From: Bauldia litoralis
GTDB lineage: Bacteria; Pseudomonadota; Alphaproteobacteria; Rhizobiales; Kaistiaceae
NCBI RefSeq assembly: GCF_900104485.1
Contig: NZ_FMXQ01000002.1
Location: forward strand, 1-64,000
Direction of reading: 5' to 3'
DNA: 64,000 nt
This document shows, one piece after another, positions 55,185 through 64,000 of this stretch (position 1 is its first letter; the number at the start of each line of letters is the position of its first letter). A program made the position numbers and the translations under genes. The notes below the pieces were generated by a model. The model was not told where the DNA came from. It searched no databases and worked only from the letters and a program-made list of their open reading frames with translations.

Positions 55185-56390
55185 ATGATAACGCAGAAGA
55201 TCGGTTTTGGCGGAAGCGACCGGTCGTCCTTCGCGGCCGACCCGGCAAGGAGCCGCGGCCGCTTCTTCGCCGAACCGCCAAGCCCGACCCGGACCGAATA
55301 CCAGCGGGATCGCGACCGGGTTGTGCATTCGACAGGATTTCGCCGTCTGCGGGAAAAGACCCAGGTTTTCCTGGTCGACGAAGGCGATCACTACCGGACG
55401 CGGCTGACCCATACCCTCGAGGTGTCGCAGATCGCCCGTGCGCTGGCCCGGGCCCTGCGGCTGGACGAGGACCTCGCCGAGGCGCTGGCGCTCGCCCATG
55501 ACCTTGGCCATCCGCCATTTGGCCATGCCGGCGAACGCGCCCTCGACGCGGCGATGGTCGATTACGGCGGTTTCGATCACAACGCCCAGAGCGTCAGGGT
55601 CGTCACCCTCCTGGAGCGCCGCTATCCACGATTCGACGGCCTCAACCTGACCTGGGAGACGCTGGAGGGCCTGGTCAAGCATAATGGCCCCCTGACCGAC
55701 CGCGCGGGCCGCCCGATCGGGCGCTACACCGAGCGCGGTATCCCGCAGACATTCACGGACGTTTCGGCCCAGAACGACCTCTGGCTGTGGAGTTGGCCGA
55801 GCGCCGAGGCCCAGGCCGCCGCCATCGCCGACGATATCGCCTACGACACCCACGATATCGACGACGGCTTGCGGGCGGGCCTCCTGTCGCTCGAAACGCT
55901 CGCCGACCTCGAACTGCCGGGCCGTATCCTGGCGGACATTGCGAACGAGCACCCGCGCCTTGCCACCGAGCGGGTCATCCACGAACTGGGGCGCCGCCTG
56001 ATTACCGTGCTGATCGAGGACGTGATCGCCGAGTCGCTGCGCCGGATCGAGCGGATGGCGCCGACCTCCAGCGACGCGGTGCGCGAGGGCGGGGAGGCGG
56101 TGATCGCTTTCTCCGAGCCGATGCGGAAGGCCGATGAGGAGATCAAGCGCCATCTCCACACCGCCGTCTATCGCCATGAATCCGTTATGTCGGTGATGGG
56201 CGAGGCCGAGGACATCGTGAGTCGCCTGTTCGCCCGCTATCGGTCCGACCCGGAGTCCATGCCCGCGTCCTGGCGTCCCGGGCCGGACCTCGACGACAGG
56301 GCGGCCGCGCGCCAGGTCGCCGATTTCCTGGCCGGGATGACGGACCGCTATGCGACTGCGGAATACCGTCGTCTCTTTCCGGCGGCATGA
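55185..56390 (+). CDS. dgt: dGTP triphosphohydrolase-like HD protein
   Basis: The 401-residue product removes triphosphate from dNTPs. Metal-binding HD motifs are R-L-T-HTLEV, LALAHDLGHPPFGHAGE and later DIAYDTHDIDDG, with HDLGHPPFGH as the family's core. FRRLREKTQVFLV is also typical. The C-terminus is helical. It overlaps the next gene by ATGA. Confidence 0.93.
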   Translation: MITQKIGFGGSDRSSFAADPARSRGRFFAEPPSPTRTEYQRDRDRVVHSTGFRRLREKTQVFLVDEGDHYRTRLTHTLEVSQIARALARALRLDEDLAEALALAHDLGHPPFGHAGERALDAAMVDYGGFDHNAQSVRVVTLLERRYPRFDGLNLTWETLEGLVKHNGPLTDRAGRPIGRYTERGIPQTFTDVSAQNDLWLWSWPSAEAQAAAIADDIAYDTHDIDDGLRAGLLSLETLADLELPGRILADIANEHPRLATERVIHELGRRLITVLIEDVIAESLRRIERMAPTSSDAVREGGEAVIAFSEPMRKADEEIKRHLHTAVYRHESVMSVMGEAEDIVSRLFARYRSDPESMPASWRPGPDLDDRAAARQVADFLAGMTDRYATAEYRRLFPAA

Positions 56391-57442
56391 GCCCGGTCCG
56401 GACAGCACGTTCCCGCAGGCTGCATCGTCTTGCGGCGACGATGTTTGCCGTGGCGCTCGGCGGTTGCGTGACCACGGCATTGGAACCGGTCGACAGCAGC
56501 CACTATTCGGACGGTCGGTTCCACAACATAGGCACCTATTCGGAGCCGGTTGCGAGCCGGGATGAATGGGCGCGGCATGCCCGCCAGATGTTGCTCGGGC
56601 TGTTTCCCAATGCGGACAGGCTGCCGCCGCGCCACGTCCTGTCCGTCCCCGAGGCGGAGGCCGGTGTCAGGCAGGCGGCGGCCGCGGCCTTCTCTGTCAC
56701 CTGGATCGGCCACGCGACCACCCTGACCCGGATCGGCGGGCAGTGGGTGATGACCGATCCCGTGCTGGGGGACACGATCGGCGCCGGGCCGGTCCGCCTG
56801 GCGCGGCTTGCCCCACCGCGCCCGATGCCGAGCGGCTTGCCGCCCATTGATGTCATAGTCATCTCGCATGCCGACCACGACCATCTCGACCTCGGCTCGC
56901 TGCGGCGTCTCGCCCGGCGGAACCCGGGGACAACGGTCTACGTCCCGCTGGCCACGGCGGATCTGGTGCGCCGCGCCGGTTTCAGCGATGTCCGGGAGCT
57001 GGACTGGTTCGCCACCGACCGGCACGGCGACCTGACCGTTCAAGCTGTTCCCGCCATCCACGGCGTGCGTCGCCCGCCATACCGCCTCAATGCGATGTCC
57101 TGGAGCGGCTGGATCCTCGAAAGCGGCGAGGATCGCCTCTACTTCTCCGGCGACACCGGCTACGGCTCGATATTCGAGGAGATCCGGCGGCGGTCGGGTC
57201 CGGTCGATGTTGCCCTGGTCCCGATCGGCGCCTGGTCGCCGCGCTGGTTCCAGGAGCCGTTCCACGTTTCGCCGGACCAGGCGGCCGAGATCGCGGCGAC
57301 CATGGGCGCGACAACGGCAATCGGCATTCACTGGGGAACCTTTCCGCTCAGCGAGGAAGCGCCGATGGAACAGCGGCGGCGGTTCCTTGCCGCCGGTGGG
57401 GTTGTTCCCCGCATCGGGGAAACGCTGGTCCTGCGCCGATAG
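56387..57442 (+). CDS. Lipoprotein with metallo-beta-lactamase fold (NAPE-PLD/UlaG-like)
   Basis: Translation is coupled to dgt by ATGA. The 351-residue product begins with a basic segment and hydrophobic stretch ending in the lipobox VALGGC, so it is likely a lipoprotein. The MBL fold is shown by VTWIGHATTL, SHADHDHLDL (HxHxDH), AIHGVR, FSGDTGY and GIHWGTF. Ligand order matches the RomA/NAPE-PLD-like branch, which includes enzymes acting on lipids or sugars. The substrate is unknown. Confidence 0.9.
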   Translation: MSPVRTARSRRLHRLAATMFAVALGGCVTTALEPVDSSHYSDGRFHNIGTYSEPVASRDEWARHARQMLLGLFPNADRLPPRHVLSVPEAEAGVRQAAAAAFSVTWIGHATTLTRIGGQWVMTDPVLGDTIGAGPVRLARLAPPRPMPSGLPPIDVIVISHADHDHLDLGSLRRLARRNPGTTVYVPLATADLVRRAGFSDVRELDWFATDRHGDLTVQAVPAIHGVRRPPYRLNAMSWSGWILESGEDRLYFSGDTGYGSIFEEIRRRSGPVDVALVPIGAWSPRWFQEPFHVSPDQAAEIAATMGATTAIGIHWGTFPLSEEAPMEQRRRFLAAGGVVPRIGETLVLRR

Positions 57443-57501
57443 TTTGACGCCCCTGCGGAATTGGGATAGGCGGCGCTTCACTCCCGGGACCCAGCCGCGC
57501 C

Positions 57502-59259
57502 ATGAACATCTTTCACGACTTCACCACCAGACTTAAGGCCGCCGTCGAACTGATTGCTTCGCAATCCGGAATCGACGACGTCGACGTGGGACGGATCGTC
57601 GTCGAGCCGCCGCGCGACCCCTCGCATGGCGACCTCGCCTGCAACGCCGCCATGGTGCTGGCCAAGCCGATGGGCGTGAAGCCGCGTGACCTGGCGACGC
57701 GGATCGCCGCGGTGATGGCCGAGGACCCCGACGTGGACGCCGCCGAGGTCGCGGGGCCGGGCTTCATCAATCTCCGCGTGTCGGCGGGATATTGGCACAA
57801 GGCGCTTCGGCAACTCATCCAGAGCGGCGACGCCTTCGGCCGCTCCGACATGGGCGGGGGCGAGGCGGTCAATGTCGAATATGTGTCGGCAAATCCCACC
57901 GGACCAATGCATATCGGCCATTGCCGGGGCGCGGTCGTTGGTGACGTCCTCGCCAACCTCCTGTCGGTCGCCGGCTTCGCCGTGACCCGCGAATACTACA
58001 TCAACGATGCCGGCGCGCAGGTCGAGGTGCTCGCCCGCTCGGCCTATCTTCGCTACCTGGAGGCTCTGGGCGAGACCATCGGGGAAATTCCCGAGGGCCT
58101 CTACCCCGGCGACTATCTCAAGCCGGTCGGCGAGGCGCTGGCGCGGGAACACGGCGATATCCTGATCGCCATGCCGGAGGAAGAGTGGCTGCCGATCGTC
58201 CGGGTGACGACGATCGACGCGATGATGGCCATGATCCGCGACGACCTCGCGCTGCTCAATATCGTCCACAAGGTGTTCTTCTCCGAGCGGACCCTGACCG
58301 AAGGGTCACCGAGCGCCGTCGAGGCGGCGATCGAAAAGCTCTCCAACGATGGCCTCGTCTATGAAGGGCGTCTGCCGCCGCCCAAGGGGCAGTTGCCGGA
58401 GGACTGGGAAGACCGCGAACAATTGCTGTTCCGCTCCACGGCCTTCGGCGATGACGTCGACCGGCCCCTGAAGAAATCGGACGGGACCCCGACCTATTTC
58501 GCGTCCGACATCGCCTATCACTACGACAAGCTGCGCCGCGGCTTCCGGCACCTCATTGACGTCTGGGGCGCCGATCACGGCGGCTACGTCAAGCGCATGC
58601 AGGCGGCGATCAAGGCGATCAGCGGCGGCGATGCCCATTTCGAGGTGAAGCTGGTCCAGATCGTCCGACTGCTCAGCGGCGGCGAACCGGTAAAGATGTC
58701 GAAGCGGTCGGGTGACTTCATCACCCTGCGTGAGCTGGTCGACCGGGTCGGGCCCGACCCGATTCGTTTCATGATGGTTTTCCGCAAGAATGATGCCCAA
58801 CTCGACTTCGATTTCGAGAAAGTCACGGAACAGTCGAAGGACAATCCGGTATTTTACGTGCAATACGCGCACGCCCGGACGTGCTCTGTTTTTCGCCAGG
58901 CGGCGACCGAAATGCCCGATCTCGATGTCAGCGACGCCGCCCTCGCGAGTGCTCCGTTCGATCACCTGACCGATGTCGGAGAATTGGCGATAATCCGCCG
59001 TTTACTGGAGTTTCCGAGGATGGTCGAAGCCGCCGCGGAGGCGCAGGAACCGCATCGGATCGCCTACTTCATTCATGAGTTGGCTTCGGATTTCCACGGC
59101 CACTGGAATCGGGGCAAGGAGTTGCCTCAATTGCGTTTTATTAACCATACCGATCCACACTCGACTTTGGCGCGGCTTGCTCTCGTTCATGCCACAAAAT
59201 TGGTGTTGTCCTCCGGTTTGGCTATTCTTGGGGTGAGCGCGCCCGAGGAGATGCGTTGA
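57502..59259 (+). CDS. argS: Arginyl-tRNA synthetase
   Basis: The 585-residue class I synthetase charges tRNA-Arg. The N-terminal additional domain (about 5-110) begins [16 protein letters not shown]. The HIGH motif is in [30 protein letters not shown] is the KMSK loop. The C-terminal DALR anticodon-binding domain (about 455-585) includes [12 protein letters not shown]. It starts 60 bases after the MBL gene. Confidence 0.97.
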   Translation: MNIFHDFTTRLKAAVELIASQSGIDDVDVGRIVVEPPRDPSHGDLACNAAMVLAKPMGVKPRDLATRIAAVMAEDPDVDAAEVAGPGFINLRVSAGYWHKALRQLIQSGDAFGRSDMGGGEAVNVEYVSANPTGPMHIGHCRGAVVGDVLANLLSVAGFAVTREYYINDAGAQVEVLARSAYLRYLEALGETIGEIPEGLYPGDYLKPVGEALAREHGDILIAMPEEEWLPIVRVTTIDAMMAMIRDDLALLNIVHKVFFSERTLTEGSPSAVEAAIEKLSNDGLVYEGRLPPPKGQLPEDWEDREQLLFRSTAFGDDVDRPLKKSDGTPTYFASDIAYHYDKLRRGFRHLIDVWGADHGGYVKRMQAAIKAISGGDAHFEVKLVQIVRLLSGGEPVKMSKRSGDFITLRELVDRVGPDPIRFMMVFRKNDAQLDFDFEKVTEQSKDNPVFYVQYAHARTCSVFRQAATEMPDLDVSDAALASAPFDHLTDVGELAIIRRLLEFPRMVEAAAEAQEPHRIAYFIHELASDFHGHWNRGKELPQLRFINHTDPHSTLARLALVHATKLVLSSGLAILGVSAPEEMR

Positions 59260-59309
59260 CGTCGCGGGGGGAAGCGACCGCCGGACTCCTGGAGTGAGAG
59301 CGAAGTTTT

Positions 59310-61568
59310 ATGTCTGATCGTTACGATCCGAAATTGTCGGCCCGCCCGCCCGGGGGGCGGAGACCCGACGCCGCCGCACCTGACGACGATCCGCTGGCCG
59401 AACTGGCGCGTATCGTGACGGGCCGGACGACTATGGACCCGGCGCCGGACGCCAGGGGACGGTCGTCGTCGGCAACGCCCGATGCGGCGCAGGAGGCCGA
59501 CCTCGCCAACGATCTGGAATCGGAACTTCTGAGCGACCTTCAGGCGTCCTTCGCGGCGCTGGGCGTGCCGTTTGAAGGGGAGGAGACTCCGGCTCGACCC
59601 GAGCCCGAACTGCCGGAATTCACGATACCGGACGAGCCGCCAGAATCGGTGTCGCCGCACGTGGAAGGCCCCCGGCGCGCCGGCCCGGAGGCCGATTTCG
59701 AGCAGAGCGTCGAAGACGTGCTGGCCGAACTCGAAGGCGTGACGCGAGCCGCGAGGGAGCCGAGCCCTGAGCCGGTCGATCTCGATGACGGTCCCGATCT
59801 CGCGCCGGAGATCGAGCCGACCCAATACGAACCGCCCCACGAGGAGCACGCAACCCCGCCGCCGCCTCCCATCGGGGAACCTCGTCGACAAGTCGCGCTA
59901 CCGCGACGGTCGGCCCCTGGCGAGCGTCCCGCGGCAGCCGAACGCACGTCGGCGGAACGTCCGCCGCTGGAACGGCGCTCCATACCCGAGCGCCCGGCGC
60001 CGCCGAGCCTGCGTCCGCCGCACGGCGAACGGCCGGAAGCGCCTGAGCGGCCAAACCTTTCGCGGCTGCGTTTGCGGTCGGGCATGCCGCCGGTCCGACC
60101 CGTTGATTCCGACGATAATGAGCTCCCGCCGCGGCAGGAGCGTATGGATCGCGCCTTGCGCGCGCCGGAAAGCGCGAGCGCGGGGCGCTTTGCACCGCCG
60201 CGCGCGGCAACGCGCCTTTCCCCCGATGTCACGCCGGAGCCGCGCTACGACGACGAGGCAGCGGAATCGTTCGGCGAAGCCCCCGAACTCGACGATCCGA
60301 ATGCGGTCTACGAGGACGAGTTCTCGCTGGACGATCTCGACACCGCTGCCTTCGCGCCGGAAGACGACCTGCCGCCCTTTCCGGAGGAGGAACTGGCGGG
60401 CATGAAGCGTCGGCGCTCCGGACGCGCGCTGACCGCGGTCGGTGGCGTACTGGTTGTTGCCGCGATCGGCGCCGCCGGCTTCTTCCTCACCCAAGGCGAC
60501 AGCGGCAATGGATCTCCGCCGCCGATCATCACCGCCGATGGCGAGCCGTCGAAGGTCTTTCCCGAAGAAGGCGCGGCCGGTGAGACGGACCAGCAGGGCA
60601 AGCTGATCTACGACCGGGTCGATGACTCTGGAGGCGGCAACGAGACAACGCTGGTCGCGACCGGCAATGATCCGATCGCGGAGGTATCGCCCTCCGACGA
60701 GCAACTGGACGACAACCCGATCACCCGCGTGATCATCCCCGGCGGTCCTGGCATAGACGGGCCGCTCGAGGCTTTTGGCGACGGTGACCCGACCGGCGAC
60801 GGAATGGTGGTCGCCGAGGTTGACCCATCAGCGGACACCGATCCGTCGCTCGGACCGAAGAAGGTTCGGACCGTCGTGGTCCGTCCCGACGGCACCATCG
60901 TCAGCAGCGAAGCCGTGGAAGAAGGCAGCGAGCCGATTCCGGAATCCGTCGACGCCGCGCCTGTCGATGAGTTCAGCAATCTCGGCTCGGATGCCCGCAC
61001 GGACATGGATGCCGTGCTCGAAGGCCAGGAACTGCCGGTCATCGAGGATCCGCTCGGCGCTACCGGGCCGGTTGAGGAAGCGGTGGTCGAAGAAGTGACG
61101 CCGGAGCCGGGGACGGTTCCCGCCGAAGAGGAAGCTGTCGCGGTGGTCGAGGAGATCCCCGATCCGCCGGCCGTCGCCGAACCCGTGACACCCCGCGCCA
61201 CACCGGCACCTGCGCCGGCCAGGCCGGCGCAGCCGACGATTGTCGCAACCACGGGCGACGCGAATGGTCCGATCGACCTGACGCCGGGCAGCTCGGGCGG
61301 CACAGCCAGCCCCCAGGCCGGTTCCGGCGGTGCGCTGGTGCAGGTCTCCGCCCAGCGGTCGGAGGATGCGGCGCGCGAGAGCTATCGCAGTCTTCAATCC
61401 CGCTATCCGAATATCCTCGGACCCTACCAGGCGGCGATCATCCGGGCCGATCTCGGCGACCGGGGCGTCTATTACCGGGTTCGGATCGGCCCGTTCTCTG
61501 GAAACGACGCGACGCGGCTCTGCAACGATCTGAAATCCGCCGGTGGCGATTGCATCGTCGCCCGTTAG
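59310..61568 (+). CDS. SPOR-domain inner-membrane protein
   Basis: The 752 residues have a long disordered N-terminal cytoplasmic region (about 1-360, rich in Pro, Glu, Arg). One membrane segment (about 372-390, TAVGGVLVVAAIGAAGFFL) follows, then a periplasmic Pro/Glu/Val-rich linker and a C-terminal SPOR domain (about 680-752). That domain has LVQVSAQRSEDAARESYRSL and GVYYRVRIGPF, with LKSAGGDCIVAR ending the chain. SPOR domains bind denuded peptidoglycan at the septum. It lies between argS and nagZ, as in related genomes. Confidence 0.92.
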   Translation: MSDRYDPKLSARPPGGRRPDAAAPDDDPLAELARIVTGRTTMDPAPDARGRSSSATPDAAQEADLANDLESELLSDLQASFAALGVPFEGEETPARPEPELPEFTIPDEPPESVSPHVEGPRRAGPEADFEQSVEDVLAELEGVTRAAREPSPEPVDLDDGPDLAPEIEPTQYEPPHEEHATPPPPPIGEPRRQVALPRRSAPGERPAAAERTSAERPPLERRSIPERPAPPSLRPPHGERPEAPERPNLSRLRLRSGMPPVRPVDSDDNELPPRQERMDRALRAPESASAGRFAPPRAATRLSPDVTPEPRYDDEAAESFGEAPELDDPNAVYEDEFSLDDLDTAAFAPEDDLPPFPEEELAGMKRRRSGRALTAVGGVLVVAAIGAAGFFLTQGDSGNGSPPPIITADGEPSKVFPEEGAAGETDQQGKLIYDRVDDSGGGNETTLVATGNDPIAEVSPSDEQLDDNPITRVIIPGGPGIDGPLEAFGDGDPTGDGMVVAEVDPSADTDPSLGPKKVRTVVVRPDGTIVSSEAVEEGSEPIPESVDAAPVDEFSNLGSDARTDMDAVLEGQELPVIEDPLGATGPVEEAVVEEVTPEPGTVPAEEEAVAVVEEIPDPPAVAEPVTPRATPAPAPARPAQPTIVATTGDANGPIDLTPGSSGGTASPQAGSGGALVQVSAQRSEDAARESYRSLQSRYPNILGPYQAAIIRADLGDRGVYYRVRIGPFSGNDATRLCNDLKSAGGDCIVAR

Positions 61569-61586
61569 CGGCAAATCGGGGCGATC

Positions 61587-62618
61587 ATGACTGAGAAGGC
61601 CTTCATTTCCGGCTGCGCCGGAATCCGCCTTTCCGATGAGGAATCGGCGTTGTTCGCGGACCAACGGCCCTGGGGCCTGATCCTGTTCAAGCGGAATTGC
61701 GAGACACCGGATCAGGTGCGCGGCCTGACCGCTCAGTTCCGGGAGGCCGTCGGCAGGCCCGACGCACCGGTACTCATCGACCAGGAAGGCGGGCGCGTGA
61801 AGCGCCTGCGGCCGCCGCACTGGCCGGACTATCCCGCCGGCCGCTTCATCGGCGTGGTGGCGGAGGCCAACCTCGAACGGGGCCGACGCGCTGCCTGGCT
61901 CCACGGCCGCCTGATCGCTGCCGATCTCATCGATATCGGCATCAACGTCGATTGCCTGCCGGTTCTCGACGTCATCGTCGCCGGCGCCAGCGAGGCGATC
62001 GGCGACCGGTCCTTCGGGGGCGATCCCGGCATGGTCGCGATCCTCGGGCGATCGATGGCCGACGGCCTGATCGCCGGCGGTGTCTGCCCGGTGGTCAAGC
62101 ATATCCCGGGGCAGGGAAGGGCGCTGTCCGACAGCCATTACCACCTGCCGGTCGTCGATGTCGATCTCGACACGCTTGGCGAGAGCGATTTCGCGCCCTT
62201 CGTGGCGCTCGCCGACCTTCCCGCGGCAATGACCAGCCACGTTGTCTACAGCTCAGTTGACCCCAACCAGCCGGCAACCACGTCCCCGGTGGTGATTCGC
62301 GATATCATTCGCGAGCGAATCGGTTTCGACGGGGTGTTGATGAGTGATGACGTTTCGATGAAGGCCCTCTCCGGGGATTTCGGCGACAGGACCATCGCGA
62401 TCCACGATGCGGGGTGCGATATCGTTCTTCACTGCAACGGGCAGATCGACGAAATGCGCGCCGTCGCCGAGGCCTCGCCGCGGCTTGGCGGGGCGTCGGG
62501 AAATCGCGTCGCCCGCATGATCGACACCATCCGCCCGCCGCTGCCCTTCGACCATGCCGCCGGGCGCGAGGAATATTGCGCGCTTGTCGCCGAGGCCGGC
62601 TGGTCGGCCGGGGTCTGA
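61587..62618 (+). CDS. nagZ: Beta-N-acetylhexosaminidase NagZ
   Basis: NagZ removes N-acetylglucosamine from muropeptides in the cytoplasm during wall recycling. The 343-residue GH3 enzyme has LIDQEGGRVKRL, the VVKHIPGQGRALSDSHYHLP loop (quoted in part as KHIPGQG and DSHYHLP) containing the acid/base His of DSH, and the nucleophile Asp in GVLMSDDVSMKAL. The usual PGHG within the KH-PGHG motif reads PGQG. The start sits 19 bases after the SPOR gene. Confidence 0.95.
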   Translation: MTEKAFISGCAGIRLSDEESALFADQRPWGLILFKRNCETPDQVRGLTAQFREAVGRPDAPVLIDQEGGRVKRLRPPHWPDYPAGRFIGVVAEANLERGRRAAWLHGRLIAADLIDIGINVDCLPVLDVIVAGASEAIGDRSFGGDPGMVAILGRSMADGLIAGGVCPVVKHIPGQGRALSDSHYHLPVVDVDLDTLGESDFAPFVALADLPAAMTSHVVYSSVDPNQPATTSPVVIRDIIRERIGFDGVLMSDDVSMKALSGDFGDRTIAIHDAGCDIVLHCNGQIDEMRAVAEASPRLGGASGNRVARMIDTIRPPLPFDHAAGREEYCALVAEAGWSAGV

Positions 62619-62622
62619 CGGC

Positions 62623-63447
62623 ATGAGCACCGCCAGCCAGGATCAGAACGAGATCTGGGAGACGTTCAAGCCGCTTGACCAGGACAACGGCGAACCGTCC
62701 CTTGTCGTTGACGTCGACGGTTTCGAGGGCCCCCTCGACCTGCTCCTGGCGCTGGCCCGCAGCCAGAAGGTCGACATCACCCGTATTTCCATCCTCGCGC
62801 TGGCCGAACAGTACCTGACCTTCATCGAGGAGGTCCGCAAGCTTCGCCTCGAACTCGCGGCCGACTACCTCGTGATGGCGGCGTGGCTCGCCTATCTCAA
62901 GTCGCGGCTGCTGCTGCCGGAGGCGGAAACCGACGAGCCGACGGGCGAGGAACTGGCGGCCGAACTCGCTTTCCGCCTGCAGCGCCTCGAGGCGATGCGC
63001 GACGCCGCCGCGCGCCTGGCCAATCGCGATCGGCTGGGCCGGGACGTCTTTGGCCGCGGCGATCCGGAGCCGGTCGAAATCGTCAAGAAGAGCGAGTATT
63101 CGGCAACGCTCTACGACCTGCTGTCGGCCTACGCCGCCCGGCGCCAGGAGCGGTCGATCTCGGTGGTTCACGTGCGCCGCCGTACGGTCTGGTCGCTGAA
63201 GGAGGCGAGGGATCTGCTCGGCACCGTCATCGGCAAGCTGGCCGACTGGGCGCCGATGCATGTCTTCCTGTCGCCCTATCTGACCGCGGAAGTCAGCGTC
63301 ACGGTGACCGCCAGCGCTTTCGGCGCGAGCCTGGAGCTTGTCCGCGAGGGGCAGATCGACCTGCGCCAGACCGAGGCTTTCGCCCCTCTCTATATTCGTG
63401 ACCACAAGGTGGTCGAAGCCGTCACACCGGAGGCCGACCATGGCTAA
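62623..63447 (+). CDS. scpA: Segregation and condensation protein A
   Basis: ScpA is the kleisin of the SMC-ScpAB condensin. The ATG at 62623 lies four bases after the nagZ stop, giving 274 residues. The N-terminal SMC-binding part has VDGFEGPLDLLLALARSQKVDI and LAADYLVMAAWLAYLKSRLLLP (each shown in shorter form: FEGPLDLLLALARSQKVDI; YLVMAAWLAYLKSRLLLP). The C-terminal winged helix ends APLYIRDHKVVEAV. It overlaps scpB by eight bases. Confidence 0.95.
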   Translation: MSTASQDQNEIWETFKPLDQDNGEPSLVVDVDGFEGPLDLLLALARSQKVDITRISILALAEQYLTFIEEVRKLRLELAADYLVMAAWLAYLKSRLLLPEAETDEPTGEELAAELAFRLQRLEAMRDAAARLANRDRLGRDVFGRGDPEPVEIVKKSEYSATLYDLLSAYAARRQERSISVVHVRRRTVWSLKEARDLLGTVIGKLADWAPMHVFLSPYLTAEVSVTVTASAFGASLELVREGQIDLRQTEAFAPLYIRDHKVVEAVTPEADHG

Positions 63448-64000
63448 TCCCAATTCTGCCGTCGCCATTGCGGTCGATAACGACGCGACCGCCGAGGCCC
63501 AGTCGCCGGAAGAACGCCGCCAGGCGCTGCGCATGGTCGAGGCGCTGCTCTTTGCCGCCGCCGAACCGCTTGCCGCCGACGATCTGGCCGGCCGCCTGCC
63601 GTCCGGGGCGGATGTGACCGGCATCCTGCGCGAGTTGCAGGCCGTCTATGCCGACCGCGGCGTCAATCTGACCCAGGTCGCCGGCAAGTGGAGCCTGCGC
63701 ACCGCTTCCGACCTGTCCTTCCTGCTGTCGCGCGATGCGGTGGAGCAGAAGCGCCTGTCGCGCGCTGCAATGGAGACGCTGGCGATCATCTCCTATCACC
63801 AGCCGGTGACGCGGGCGGAAATCGAAGAAATCCGGGGTGTCGCGACCTCCAAGGGGACGCTGGACCTGCTTCTCGAGACGGGCTGGATCCGGATGCGCGG
63901 TCGTCGCAAGACGCCGGGGCGGCCGGTGACCTATGGGACGACCGACGGGTTCCTATCCCATTTTGGTCTCGACGGAATCGGCGATCTTCCCGGCCTAGAC
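63440..64000 (+). CDS. scpB: Segregation and condensation protein B (3' end outside window)
   Basis: ATG at 63440, with GGAGG eight bases upstream, overlaps the scpA stop. The frame stays open for 187 codons to the end of the window. Residues RRQALRMVEALLFAAAEPLA and MEASLAIISYHQPVTRAEIE-type (here AMETLAIISYHQPVTRAEIE) segments, plus GRRKTPGRPVTYGTTDGF, mark the two winged helices of ScpB. It binds ScpA in condensin. In related genomes the tat genes follow. Confidence 0.94.
   Translation, partial: MANPNSAVAIAVDNDATAEAQSPEERRQALRMVEALLFAAAEPLAADDLAGRLPSGADVTGILRELQAVYADRGVNLTQVAGKWSLRTASDLSFLLSRDAVEQKRLSRAAMETLAIISYHQPVTRAEIEEIRGVATSKGTLDLLLETGWIRMRGRRKTPGRPVTYGTTDGFLSHFGLDGIGDLPGLD

Overview
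The window is about 65% GC and reads as chromosomal DNA of an alphaproteobacterium, most likely order Hyphomicrobiales (Rhizobiales). The support is gene content and order: an NDUFA12-type complex I accessory protein, an ExoR-like periplasmic Sel1 protein, the block rne | amidase - mrcA ... prfB, a suf cluster carrying its own cysteine desulfurases, and the block erpA | dgt - argS - SPOR protein - nagZ - scpA - scpB. I see no rRNA, tRNA, insertion sequence, prophage or CRISPR array. Most long unlisted reading frames are antisense shadows of GC-rich genes.

Layout. 1-4035 is the 3' part of a giant modular beta-helix/RTX exoprotein. 4220-5502 holds a DJ-1/PfpI protein and NDUFA12. 5635-15860 holds RNase E, a 640-base divergent region, amidase, PBP1A, a secreted trypsin-like protease with two small secreted proteins, and prfB with a programmed +1 frameshift. 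15868-27627 holds an M23 peptidase, Bcp, an AsmA-like protein, TyrRS, AnmK, a CPA1 antiporter and a cNMP-binding flavoprotein. 27649-38986 holds an alpha/beta hydrolase, a GAF-GGDEF-EAL protein and the Fe-S cluster operon (cysteine desulfurase, sufB, cupin, sufC, sufD, sufS, sufT-like, VOC, sufA), then a TfoX-like protein. 38993-48877 holds a DEAD helicase, a cation efflux pump, Sel1 proteins, ParE, a sulfotransferase, ExoR and a second RTX protein. 48922-54754 holds two small Cys-rich secreted proteins, ExoIII, OsmC, AMP nucleosidase, a tandem HD-GYP protein and a VOC protein with a histone-H1-like tail. 54765-64000 holds erpA, dgt, a metallo-beta-lactamase-fold lipoprotein, argS, a SPOR protein, nagZ, scpA and the start of scpB.

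How the genes work together. Three themes recur. Cell-wall growth and recycling is represented by the amidase, PBP1A, M23, AnmK, NagZ and SPOR proteins. Fe-S cluster assembly is represented by the suf operon plus ErpA. Surface and c-di-GMP biology is represented by two RTX proteins, ExoR, a sulfotransferase, a GGDEF-EAL protein and an HD-GYP protein.

The best candidate for something undescribed is 12785-14651. A secreted serine protease and two adjacent free-standing small secreted proteins share a gapless motif (W-x4-M-x2-A-[KR]-x7-D-P-x3-K). A hairpin-rich segment ending in eight T's precedes the protease gene, and a strong hairpin lies in each gap between the three genes. Function is not known; all assignments come from reading the sequence without database searches.
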